Shown here: positions 34,324 through 42,762 of the stretch, in pieces
Layout of the letters: every line of letters begins with the position of its first letter
How positions within the stretch are numbered: position 1 is the first letter of the stretch
Assembly: GCA_963815325.1 (NCBI GenBank)
Contig: CAWFGG010000006.1
Coordinates: 61,436 to 125,435 of the forward strand
Length of the DNA: 64,000 nucleotides
Direction: 5' to 3'
Source: JABDII01 sp963815325
GTDB taxonomy: Bacteria > Gemmatimonadota > Gemmatimonadetes > Gemmatimonadales > GWC2-71-9
The notes under the pieces: generated by a model
The model's database searches: none
Told to the model about the DNA's origin: nothing
The model's input: the letters and a program-made list of their open reading frames with translations, nothing else
Translations under genes and position numbers: made by a program

Positions 34324-35929
34324 GGTCCTGGTTGTCGGCTCAGGCGCGAGCGGCGTTCACTTTGCCCTCACGGCACTCGACAAGGGCCATGAGGTCATGA
34401 TGCTGGACGTGGGATACACCCAACCCGCTCAGCCTCTCGCGGCGGCCACCTTCGATCAGCTCAAGGAACAGCTGGACGATCCCGTGGCATACTTCCTTGG
34501 CCCCAGCGCCGAGACCGTCGTGTATCCCTCTGCCGATGCGAAGTACTATGGGTTTCCACCGAGCAAGCGGTATGTCTTCGCCGCTCCGACGACATTCACT
34601 GCAACCGGGACAGGGTTCGAGCCGCTCATCTCCTTCGCCCGAGGTGGCCTGGCCGAGGCATGGACCGGGGGGGTGTACGCATTCAACGACGACGACCTCG
34701 GCGATTTTCCCTTCGAGTACGCGGCGTTGGAACCCTACTACCACACCGTGGCCCGCCGGATCGGAATTTCCGCCGCCCAGGACGATATCGCCCAGTTCTC
34801 GCCCTGGGATCCGCACTACCAGGAGCCTCTCGAGGTCGATACCCACGCGCAGCGGCTTCTGAACCGCTACGCCATGCGCCGGGAGCACTTGAATCGGCGA
34901 CTCGAGTTCTATCTCGGGCGATCGCGGGTCGCGACCCTGAGCCGGGACCACGGAGGACGGGAGGCCTGCGATTACCTCGGCCGATGTCTCTGGGGGTGTC
35001 CTCGGAACGCGATCTACGCGCCATCCACAACCCTGGATGAACTGCAGGGTCGCAGCGGGTTTCGGTATCTCCCAGGTGTGCTGGCCGAGCACCTTGTCTA
35101 CGATTCGTCGGGCCGCATAACCGCCTTGGTCGCAACCTCACTCGACGAGGGCCAGCGTCACACGTTCACCGCGGACCGGTATGTCTTGGCGGCGGGCACG
35201 CTCTGCACCTCAAAGCTCATCCTCGACTCTATCTACCGCGCGACTGGGCGGGTCGAACGACTACATGGCCTCATGGACAACCGTCAGATCATGATGCCCT
35301 TTGTCAATGCCAGCCTCTTAGGCCATCCGGTCAACACCGCCACCTATCAGTTCCATCAACTCGCACTTGGCATCCGGGCGGAACAGGCGCGGGCGTACGT
35401 GCACGGCCAAATCACCACCCTGAAGGCCAGTGCCGTACATCCTATCATTCAGAATATCCCGCTCGATCTCCGGGCGTCGCTTCGACTGTTCCGCATGGCC
35501 CACGCTGCGCTTGGCGTGGCGAACGTCTGGTTGCACGATGAGCGGCGTCAGGAGAATTTCGTGACGATCCGTCCGATCAAAGGTACCGATCGCACCGAAC
35601 TCGTCATTCGCTACGCTTCGGAGCCTCCGGGGGAGACTCAGCGCCTCATGAGGGTCAAACGGACCCTTCGGAAGTCCCTGCGACAGCTCGGCTGCTTCGT
35701 CCCCCCGGGGATGACGCAGGTGCTCCCGCGGGGCTCGAGTGTTCACTACGCCGGCACAATGCCCATGGCAGCGCGACCAACGCCACTGGCGTGCTCACCA
35801 TCGTGCCAGAGCTATGACTTCGAGAACCTCTATGTCGTCGATGGCTCCGTGTTGCCGTTTCTGCCCGCAAAGAACCTGACGTTCACCCTCATGGCCAATG
35901 CGGCTCGGGTGGCGGACGTCATGCAGTGA
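34316..35929 (+). CDS. GMC-type FAD oxidoreductase
   Basis: Flavoprotein of 537 residues. N-terminal FAD motif KVLVVGSGASGVHFALTAL; a cysteine-containing CDYLGRCLWGCPRNAIY near 220 as in GMC-like sugar oxidoreductases; and the C-terminal GMC_oxred_C region SVHYAGTMPM ... YDFENLYVVDGSVLPF ... NLTFTLMANAARVAD. Between 35767 and 35803 the annotated frame gives an unusual AARPTPLACSP, while the neighbouring frame gives GSATNATGVLT, the sequence expected in the family. A compensated pair of single-base indels is therefore likely, and those 12 residues should not be trusted. Start 34316 is chosen at the nucleotide-binding fold. Probably oxidises a sugar or polyol. Confidence 0.88.
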   Translation: MAKVLVVGSGASGVHFALTALDKGHEVMMLDVGYTQPAQPLAAATFDQLKEQLDDPVAYFLGPSAETVVYPSADAKYYGFPPSKRYVFAAPTTFTATGTGFEPLISFARGGLAEAWTGGVYAFNDDDLGDFPFEYAALEPYYHTVARRIGISAAQDDIAQFSPWDPHYQEPLEVDTHAQRLLNRYAMRREHLNRRLEFYLGRSRVATLSRDHGGREACDYLGRCLWGCPRNAIYAPSTTLDELQGRSGFRYLPGVLAEHLVYDSSGRITALVATSLDEGQRHTFTADRYVLAAGTLCTSKLILDSIYRATGRVERLHGLMDNRQIMMPFVNASLLGHPVNTATYQFHQLALGIRAEQARAYVHGQITTLKASAVHPIIQNIPLDLRASLRLFRMAHAALGVANVWLHDERRQENFVTIRPIKGTDRTELVIRYASEPPGETQRLMRVKRTLRKSLRQLGCFVPPGMTQVLPRGSSVHYAGTMPMAARPTPLACSPSCQSYDFENLYVVDGSVLPFLPAKNLTFTLMANAARVADVMQ

Positions 35930-36843
35930 GCACGCCTCTGCTCTCGGTGGTCGTCACCGTGGTGGACGGGGGGCAGGCGCTCGAACGATGCCTCGAGGCT
36001 CTCCACCAGCAGGACCATCCGCCAACACTCGAAGTCATCGTGCCCTATGACGATTCGACGGCCGAAGTGTCGGGCTTGGCTCTGCGCTACCCGACGGTGC
36101 TGTTCCTCCCGATGGGCGCCGTCCCGACCGAGCGTGACATCTCGAGCGCGGCAGGGCAGCACGAGCTGTTCGACCGACGGCGTGCGACCGGCCTTGCGGC
36201 CGCGACTGGAGAGTTGATCGCCATCCTGGAAGACAGAGGAGTCCCCCGCCCCAATTGGGCCCGTCTGGCCGTGGAATTGCATGCCAGGCTCCCCCATGCG
36301 GTCATCGGCGGCGCCATCGAGAATGGACGCGACCGGCTGTTGAATTGGGCCGTGTATTTCTGCGATTTCGGCCGGTACCAGTTACCGTTTGAAGCGGGGC
36401 CGCGGGACTACGTTTCCGACGTCAATATCTGCTATAAGCGCCGAGTGCTCGACTCGACACGGGAACTCTGGGCCTCCCGGTACCATGAGACGACGGTGCA
36501 TTGGGCGCTTCAACGGGCGGGCGAGGTTCTCTATCTCAACCCGGATCTCGTCGTGGATCAGGTGCGGGGCACACTTCGACTGCGGGCGCTTCTTCGCGAG
36601 CGGCTCGGTTGGGGTCGCCTCTTTGCCTACACGCGGGCACGCGAGATGACGCGGTCCCGCCGCCTGATATTTGGAATGGTGGCACCGTTCCTGCCAGGGA
36701 TTCTGTTCTTCCGGATCGTCCGCGGCCAGTTCGTCAGGCGCCGCGCCCTTGGCAGGCTTGCCGTAGCGTGGCCCACGGTCGCGGCGCTGCTCATCGCCTG
36801 GAGCCTGGGTGAATCCGCCGGGTACCTGACCGCCAAACCCTAG
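35926..36843 (+). CDS. GT2-like glycosyltransferase with C-terminal membrane segments
   Basis: Protein of 305 residues starting GTG within the GMC stop (GTGA). The GT-A start is SVVVTVVDGGQALERCL, then LEVIVPYDDSTAEV. Where other GT2 enzymes have DxD it has LIAILEDRGVPRPNWA, like the partial glycosyltransferase at the right end of the window (VIEDHIVVPPGW). The motif DYVSDVNICYKRRVL resembles the acceptor-loop region. Two C-terminal hydrophobic segments (MVAPFLPGILFFRIV and LAVAWPTVAALLIAWSLG) suggest membrane attachment. It is likely to add a sugar to a lipid-linked intermediate. Confidence 0.82.
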   Translation: MSTPLLSVVVTVVDGGQALERCLEALHQQDHPPTLEVIVPYDDSTAEVSGLALRYPTVLFLPMGAVPTERDISSAAGQHELFDRRRATGLAAATGELIAILEDRGVPRPNWARLAVELHARLPHAVIGGAIENGRDRLLNWAVYFCDFGRYQLPFEAGPRDYVSDVNICYKRRVLDSTRELWASRYHETTVHWALQRAGEVLYLNPDLVVDQVRGTLRLRALLRERLGWGRLFAYTRAREMTRSRRLIFGMVAPFLPGILFFRIVRGQFVRRRALGRLAVAWPTVAALLIAWSLGESAGYLTAKP

Positions 36844-36857
36844 GAGCGCAGGCCGTT

Positions 36858-38738
36858 ATGCAGAGCATGGGCATCGAGGTCGAGAGATCCGCCCCATCAC
36901 ACCCAGGGGCGACATTCCCCATCCTTGTCGCTGCTTGCTTCGCGTTCCTGGCCGGCGTGGCCGAAGTCATCGTCATCGGGCAGCGGAAGCTGCTGCAACA
37001 CGAGTTCATCGGTGCCAACGTCCATCTCACGTGGATGACCCCGCTTTCGTACTTGTTGTTTCTCGTCCCACTCGGCGCCTTGCTTAGCATCGCCACACGG
37101 GTGTTTCCGCGGCTGGTGACGCCGCGCATCTCGATATTCGTACTCGGGGTGGTGAGCGCCTTCAGCTTCTTCTTTCTCTTCTTCCCTGCCCTGCATCGCA
37201 TCGCCATCGTTATTCTCGCGCTTGGGATCGCGGTTCAGGCCAGCCGAGTACTGATCGCTCGTATGACAGGGTTCCGGCGCACCGCCCGACGCGTTGTCCG
37301 GGTGGGCGTGGTTTGCACGCTTGGTCTCGTGGCAGGGACCGTGGCGTGGGGCGCCATGCGGGAACGCCGAGCGATGTCCGCGCTCGGCCAGGCCACAGCC
37401 GGTGCGCCGAACCTCCTCCTCCTCGTGCTCGACACCGTCCGGGCCATGAGCCTAGGGCTCTATGGTCACCCTGGTGCCAACACACCTCATCTCGAGCGCT
37501 GGGCGCAGCGTGGAGTCCTCTTTCGAAACGCATTTGCGACGTCGCCGTGGACGCTCCCCTCGCACCTGACCATGTTCACCGGCCTCTACCCAAGTGAGCT
37601 CGACGCGGGATGGACCGCCCCCTTGGATGACGAGCACACGACCCTCGCGGAAGTCCTGGCCGCGCATGGATATGGCACGGCCGGGTTCGTGGCCAATCTG
37701 CAGTACTGCACCAGGGAAACCGGCATCGCGCAGGGATTCGTCCACTACGAAGACATCCCGCTGTCCCTATCCGAAGTTGTCATGAGTTCCTCCCTTGGCC
37801 GGATTATCGTCAACAATCCGACGTTCCGCTCGGCCATCGGCTATCACGATATCCTCGGGCGAAAGACCGCCACGGACATCACCAACGCCTTCCTCAATTG
37901 GGTGGGAGACGGGGCGTCCCGACCATTCTTTGCTTTTCTCAACTACTACGACGCACACGAGCCGTATCTGCCTCCCGCTCCGTTCGACACGGCCTTCGGC
38001 GGTCCGGTTGAACGGAACGAGAACCTGATCCTGCAGCTCAGCCCGCGGATGGCGGAACGGTCGCAAAAACGAGCGATGTCCGAGGTCGAGCGCCAGGCCG
38101 AGGAGCGTGCCTACGAGGCGGCGATTGCGTACATGGATGCAGAACTCGGTAGGCTGTTCGAGGAGCTCGAGCGCCGTGGCCTCCTGCAGAATACCGTCGT
38201 CATCGTGACATCAGATCACGGTGAACTGTTTGGCGAGCATGACCTGTTCAGTCACGGCAATAGCCTGTATGCTCCGACCCTGCATGTGCCGTTGCTCATG
38301 ATCTACCCGCCTCGTATCGCTTCCGCCGCGGTGATTGATCACTACGTCAGCTTGAGAGATCTCCCGGCAACGGCGCTCGATTTGCTCGGCCTCCCACACG
38401 AGGATATTCCGGGCTCGTCTTTGGTGCGAACAGTCGAACCCGGCCTGGATTCAGTGATCACCCTGTCTCCCCTTCTTGCGGGGCTCCGCCCAGCTCCCAA
38501 TCAGCCGGAATGGTTCCCCTCGACCAAGGGCATCATGAGCGCGCTCGTCGAGGCCCCGTACCACTACATCAGAAATGGGGACGGCGTGGAAGAGCTGTAT
38601 CAAATCGAGGCTGACCCACGCGAGGCCGCCAACCTCGACCACATGGATTCCCTCCTGGTGAACCACCGGACCAGCCTCGACGCCTTTTGGCCGGAACAAT
38701 CGCGCTGGTTCCCCGTATCAGTCGGAGGCTCGAGGTAG
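36858..38738 (+). CDS. Membrane-anchored sulfatase-fold (alkaline phosphatase superfamily) enzyme
   Basis: Protein of 626 residues with four or five N-terminal helices (about 22-42, 60-80, 92-118 and 150-165) and a periplasmic sulfatase-fold domain from about 180: LLLLVLDTVRAMSLGLYG (metal-binding Asp), SPWTLPSHLTMFTG, FAFLNYYDAHEPYLPP, and VIVTSDHGELFGEHD (metal-binding Asp-His). The position of the sulfatase nucleophile motif C/S-x-P-x-R reads T-L-P-S-H, with Thr232 in place of the formylglycine residue. It is therefore more likely a phosphatase or phosphotransferase decorating the polymer than a true sulfatase. It lies 14 bases after the GT2-like gene, with a second homologue at 47074-48900. 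Confidence 0.87.
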   Translation: MQSMGIEVERSAPSHPGATFPILVAACFAFLAGVAEVIVIGQRKLLQHEFIGANVHLTWMTPLSYLLFLVPLGALLSIATRVFPRLVTPRISIFVLGVVSAFSFFFLFFPALHRIAIVILALGIAVQASRVLIARMTGFRRTARRVVRVGVVCTLGLVAGTVAWGAMRERRAMSALGQATAGAPNLLLLVLDTVRAMSLGLYGHPGANTPHLERWAQRGVLFRNAFATSPWTLPSHLTMFTGLYPSELDAGWTAPLDDEHTTLAEVLAAHGYGTAGFVANLQYCTRETGIAQGFVHYEDIPLSLSEVVMSSSLGRIIVNNPTFRSAIGYHDILGRKTATDITNAFLNWVGDGASRPFFAFLNYYDAHEPYLPPAPFDTAFGGPVERNENLILQLSPRMAERSQKRAMSEVERQAEERAYEAAIAYMDAELGRLFEELERRGLLQNTVVIVTSDHGELFGEHDLFSHGNSLYAPTLHVPLLMIYPPRIASAAVIDHYVSLRDLPATALDLLGLPHEDIPGSSLVRTVEPGLDSVITLSPLLAGLRPAPNQPEWFPSTKGIMSALVEAPYHYIRNGDGVEELYQIEADPREAANLDHMDSLLVNHRTSLDAFWPEQSRWFPVSVGGSR

Positions 38739-38742
38739 AGCG

Positions 38743-40968
38743 ATGGCGCCACGGCGACCTGCGCTCTCAGGGCCCTACCGAGGAGGGCTATCCGTCCTAG
38801 GGCTCATCGGCCTGTGGGTGGCGGTTACCCGATGGCGCGCGCTGCCATCTGCCGTCGACTACGATCCCACCGTCCTGCCGATGCTCGTCAGCGGTGCGGC
38901 GCTGTTGGCGCTGGCCCTGATGTGGAAGAGCCCGTGGCGATCGATGACGGCGCTCGTGGGACTCGCGGCCGCCGGCCAGGCCAGCGCGCTCCAGCTGATC
39001 GACGCACCCCGGTACGCCATCTACCAACACTACGTCCCCTGGAGCCGCCTGCTCGAGGCCCCGACGCTCGTGCTGGGCATCCTCACCATCCAAGCGATTG
39101 CGTGCATCGTCTTGGCAGCCAAGGCATGGCCTGCCGTCAGCACTCACGCCCGGAGCGTGGCTCGGTCGTTGCTCGCGAGCGGGCCCCGTGGACTGCTCGT
39201 CACTCTGGGGGTCCTCGGGCTCCTCGCGTTTGCCATCGTCGTGCCTACCGAGAGCGCGGCTCGAGCCGTCGGAGAATTTGCCTTAGCGGCATGGGTCATT
39301 CTCATTGGATTACTCAACCTTCTCCTCATCGCCCGCGTAGCTCCAGCGGAACCTCTCACGCGCACGGTCGCGTGGCTGGACCACCATGTGACACTAGATG
39401 CAACGCGTGAGGAGCCGCGGCCCTGGGATCGCTTCCTGCCCTGGGGCGTGGCGGTGTGGGTCGTGGTGGTGACCGCCATGGTGAGTTGGTTCGTGATGGA
39501 GGGCGTTCCTCACATCGACGACAGCATCTCGTACCTGTTCCAGGCCAAGTATCTGTCCACCGGGCAACTCTTTCTCCCGGCTCCGCCTGACTCGGCTTCT
39601 TTCCATGTTGCCGAAACGATTGTCGACGGGCCGAGATGGTTTGGATACGCTTTTCCCGGATGGCCCGCCGTGCTGGCTCTGGGTGCGCTGGTGGGCCTCC
39701 CGTGGCTGGTGAATCCACTGATCGCCGGTCTTACCGTCCTTCTGGCCCATCGTTTGGTCCGCTCATTGTACGATCGGAGCATTGCCAACCTCTCGGTATG
39801 CCTCTTGGGAGTCTCTCCATGGTTCGTTTTCACATCTTCGTCGTTCATGGGGCATACCGTGGCCCTGGCCTTCGGCCTCTTGACGCTCCTCGCGGTCGAA
39901 CTCGAGCGACGGCGTCTCACTGCCGGATGGGCGCTGGTGGCGGGCGTGGCTATCGGCGCGCTGTTTCTGACGCGCCCGATCGAGGCGATGTTCGTGGGGA
40001 GCATCGCATTGCTCTGGATGGTCGGGTTGAGCGGGTCTCGCGTGCGCGTGCGCTCCATGCTGGTGTACGCCGTGTCGGCGGCTGGCGTGGCAGCCATTGT
40101 GTTCGCCTATAACGCCGCGCTTACCGGAAGCCCGTCGTATGCCCCGCACATGATGTGGACCGACCGCACCTGGGGGCCGGGCGTCGACCGCCTGGGGTTC
40201 GGGCCGCACATCGGGATTCCCGCCTGGACCAACATCGACCCGCTTCCCGGCCACGGCATCGTGGACGTCGTGTTGAACGCCAACAAGAATCTCTTCATGA
40301 CCAATTTCGACCTCTTCGGGTGGGCCTGCGGGTCGCTCCTCTTGGCGGTGGTGGCCCTTCCGCTGCTGAAGCGACGCCGCGCCGATTGGCTGATGATCCT
40401 TCTGGTGATTCTGGTCGTCGTGGGTCACAGCGCCTATTGGTTCAGCGGTGGCCCCGACCTCGGCCCGCGCTACTGGTACCAGGCACTCATTCCGCTTGTG
40501 GTGCTGACCGTTCGTGGGGCCGAAGCGGTTGGCCTCCGGGCGGGGCGCGATCATCCACTTCGCATGTATCGCACCGGCGTGTTCGTCGCCGCAGCGAGCC
40601 TCTGCGCCGTAATCACTGTCTTCCCATGGCGCAGTGCTACGAAATATTATCGCTACCGTGACGTGGGCGGCGCGATCCGACTTCTCGCGCAGCAGCATCA
40701 ATTCGAGCACGCCCTGGTCTTTGTTCATGCACAAGACCGGGCGATCTATCAGAGCGCCTTCAACTTGAACCCGCGCACATTGGAAGACTCGGCGACAATC
40801 TACGCCTTCGACGCCGGACAAGCTCACCGTCAGGCGGTCGTCGCGCATTTCGGAGATCGGCCCGTCTGGGTGATCGGTCCCGTACGTGATGGCGATAACC
40901 GGGTCGGAATTCTGGCCGGTCCCTTGCTCCCGGGAACGGTACCGCCGGACAGTGCGATTCAACCGTAG
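38743..40968 (+). CDS. Large GT-C-like membrane protein, paralogue of the 22-kb gene
   Basis: Polytopic inner-membrane protein of 741 residues with about 14 helices. It shares order and motifs with the protein at 22022-24196: GVPHIDDSISYLFQAKYL (acidic first-loop motif), FGYAFPGWPAVLALG, SLYDRSIANLSVCLLGVSPW, YWFSGGPDLGPRYWYQA and a C-terminal periplasmic tail with the YAFD and RPVWVIGP elements. A ribosome site (GAGG) precedes the start, 4 bases after the sulfatase-fold gene. Function probably glycosyl transfer from a lipid carrier or polymerisation; the pair may act on different positions of one repeat unit. Confidence 0.82.
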   Translation: MAPRRPALSGPYRGGLSVLGLIGLWVAVTRWRALPSAVDYDPTVLPMLVSGAALLALALMWKSPWRSMTALVGLAAAGQASALQLIDAPRYAIYQHYVPWSRLLEAPTLVLGILTIQAIACIVLAAKAWPAVSTHARSVARSLLASGPRGLLVTLGVLGLLAFAIVVPTESAARAVGEFALAAWVILIGLLNLLLIARVAPAEPLTRTVAWLDHHVTLDATREEPRPWDRFLPWGVAVWVVVVTAMVSWFVMEGVPHIDDSISYLFQAKYLSTGQLFLPAPPDSASFHVAETIVDGPRWFGYAFPGWPAVLALGALVGLPWLVNPLIAGLTVLLAHRLVRSLYDRSIANLSVCLLGVSPWFVFTSSSFMGHTVALAFGLLTLLAVELERRRLTAGWALVAGVAIGALFLTRPIEAMFVGSIALLWMVGLSGSRVRVRSMLVYAVSAAGVAAIVFAYNAALTGSPSYAPHMMWTDRTWGPGVDRLGFGPHIGIPAWTNIDPLPGHGIVDVVLNANKNLFMTNFDLFGWACGSLLLAVVALPLLKRRRADWLMILLVILVVVGHSAYWFSGGPDLGPRYWYQALIPLVVLTVRGAEAVGLRAGRDHPLRMYRTGVFVAAASLCAVITVFPWRSATKYYRYRDVGGAIRLLAQQHQFEHALVFVHAQDRAIYQSAFNLNPRTLEDSATIYAFDAGQAHRQAVVAHFGDRPVWVIGPVRDGDNRVGILAGPLLPGTVPPDSAIQP

Positions 40969-41065
40969 CGGCCGGGCCCGGTCAATCGAAGCACTGGCAG
41001 GCATCCTTCTGCGATAGTGCACGCGGATTCGGCATCATATACATTCCACTGTCTTTTCGGGATTG

Positions 41066-42682
41066 ATGCCGATGACCCCCTCGCACGAACCTGACCCAGG
41101 TCACCAGGCCACCGCCGGACCCCCAGCGCCGAGCTTCGCACGCTGGGCCTTTCGCTGCCTCGCTTTCCTGTTGGTGCTCGTTCTCATCGCGATGCTGAGC
41201 TGGCCGTTTGGATGGGATCAAGGCCTTTTTGCGTGGGTGGGAGACGAGATCACCCGAGGAGGTCTCCCATACCGGGATGCCTGGGACATCAAGGGCCCCC
41301 TCACCCATTACACGTTCGCGCTCGCGCAGACCATCTTTGGCAGGAACATGTGGGGCATCCGAATTCTGGACGTCCTGCTGCTTGCACTTTGCTGTACCGC
41401 TGTGTTTCGCGTCGTGAGCTTGCTCACCACGAAAGCCGTTGCACGATGGACGGTCGTTCTGTATGGGTTGTGGTACGCGGCCGGCGCCTACTGGCAAACA
41501 GCACAGCCCGACGGCTGGGTCGGCATGTTCCTCGCGATCGGCCTGTTCCCATTGGTGTTCACGGGCAGCTCAGCCTCCTGGCATCGATGGGCCGGAGCAG
41601 GACTGGCCATCGGTGCCGGCGCGCTCGTCAAGTTACCATACGTCGTGTTTCTCGTCGTCCCGCTTTCGCTGGCATTCCTTGACTTTCAAGAACGCCGGCG
41701 ATCAACTGCGCTACAAAACCTGGCCGCCGCTGTGGTCGGTACCGCCCTGCTGCCGCTCGTCGCCCTGATTTGGTTCTCGATCCACGGCGCACTTCCACAG
41801 GCCATCGAGGCCTTGTACACCTATCCCGCGTCGGCCTACTCATTGCACGGTGTGCAGAATCTCTCCGGCCGCTTGAAGGGTCTGGTCCTCTTTGGGCAAG
41901 CGGCAACGTTGGTTGCGGTTGCACTTCCATTCGCCATCTTCGGATGGTGGACTCTCAAGTCGACCAGTCGCCGCGCGGCTACCGTCATGCTCTCTTGGCT
42001 GGTGGTCGGAATCGCTGCCGTCGTTGTACAAGGGCGCTTTTACACGTATCACTGGTTGATCGTGTCCCCTCCAATCGCCGTGTTGGTTGCATCCGGTGTA
42101 TGGCAGGTAGCCAAGATGGAGTTTGCCGGATCTTCCAGATTGACCTTCACAATCATTGTCACGGCCGTGATGGCCTTCCACGTTTCCACCCACCCAATGC
42201 TGGAAACCTTGGAGTTCTTCAGATATGTGACGGGCTCGACCACGAAGGAGGCCTATTACGCGCACTTCGGGATCCCCGGAGACGACCTGCGGGCGGCCCA
42301 GTACCTGCGAGATCATACTCCAGACAGCGCGTCGGTTGTCATGCTCGGTTGGAACGCGTCGATTCTCTATCAGAGCGGTCGACGGTCTCCAACTCGATTC
42401 GGATACAGCATGCCGCTCTTTATGGGCGAGGGAACGAAGATTCGTGAAGCCTATCGGACGGAATTCATGCACGTTCTGGAAGCTTTGCCCCCGGCGATCA
42501 TCGTGGTGGGGCAGCTCAGCGAGATGATTCTCGGCGCCAACTACTCGGTGACCGACTTTCCCGCGTTTGCCGCTCTCTTGACCCAGAAGTACAGGCGAAC
42601 GGAGAGCTTCGGGAACATCGTAGTCTACGAATTGCGGCCGCAGGCAGATCCTGCCGCTGACTCCTTACCCGCAACTCCCTGA
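41066..42682 (+). CDS. GT39-like membrane glycosyltransferase
   Basis: Inner-membrane protein of about 538 residues (ATG at 41066; a TTG directly upstream at 41063 is in frame). After a Pro-rich N terminus come the first helix (CLAFLLVLVLIAMLSW), WDQGLFAWVGDEITRGGLPY with the acidic GDE, and DAWDIKGPLTHYTFALAQTI, characteristic of GT39-like bacterial membrane glycosyltransferases. Further helices are followed by a periplasmic tail from about 390 (YYAHFGIPGDDLRAAQYL). It is the last gene of the rightward cluster and converges on the sulfate-activation operon. The 97-base gap before it has no recognisable promoter. Confidence 0.85.
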   Translation: MPMTPSHEPDPGHQATAGPPAPSFARWAFRCLAFLLVLVLIAMLSWPFGWDQGLFAWVGDEITRGGLPYRDAWDIKGPLTHYTFALAQTIFGRNMWGIRILDVLLLALCCTAVFRVVSLLTTKAVARWTVVLYGLWYAAGAYWQTAQPDGWVGMFLAIGLFPLVFTGSSASWHRWAGAGLAIGAGALVKLPYVVFLVVPLSLAFLDFQERRRSTALQNLAAAVVGTALLPLVALIWFSIHGALPQAIEALYTYPASAYSLHGVQNLSGRLKGLVLFGQAATLVAVALPFAIFGWWTLKSTSRRAATVMLSWLVVGIAAVVVQGRFYTYHWLIVSPPIAVLVASGVWQVAKMEFAGSSRLTFTIIVTAVMAFHVSTHPMLETLEFFRYVTGSTTKEAYYAHFGIPGDDLRAAQYLRDHTPDSASVVMLGWNASILYQSGRRSPTRFGYSMPLFMGEGTKIREAYRTEFMHVLEALPPAIIVVGQLSEMILGANYSVTDFPAFAALLTQKYRRTESFGNIVVYELRPQADPAADSLPATP

Positions 42683-42762
42683 CCCGCAGATATGTGCATA
42701 CGGCAACGCTCTGGATGTTTGGCAGGGGCAACGGTCGGTCAGGGGCGAAGCGATCGCCGGGT

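Noticed and set aside
40995..41012. TGGCAGGCATCCTTCTGC as a sigma-54 promoter before the last GT39-like gene
   Set aside because: The GG and GC pairs are 15 or 11 bases apart instead of 12.
39763..41022. Long leftward open frame opposite the 38.7-kb GT-C gene
   Set aside because: Antisense shadow; no motifs, and the plus strand clearly encodes a membrane protein.
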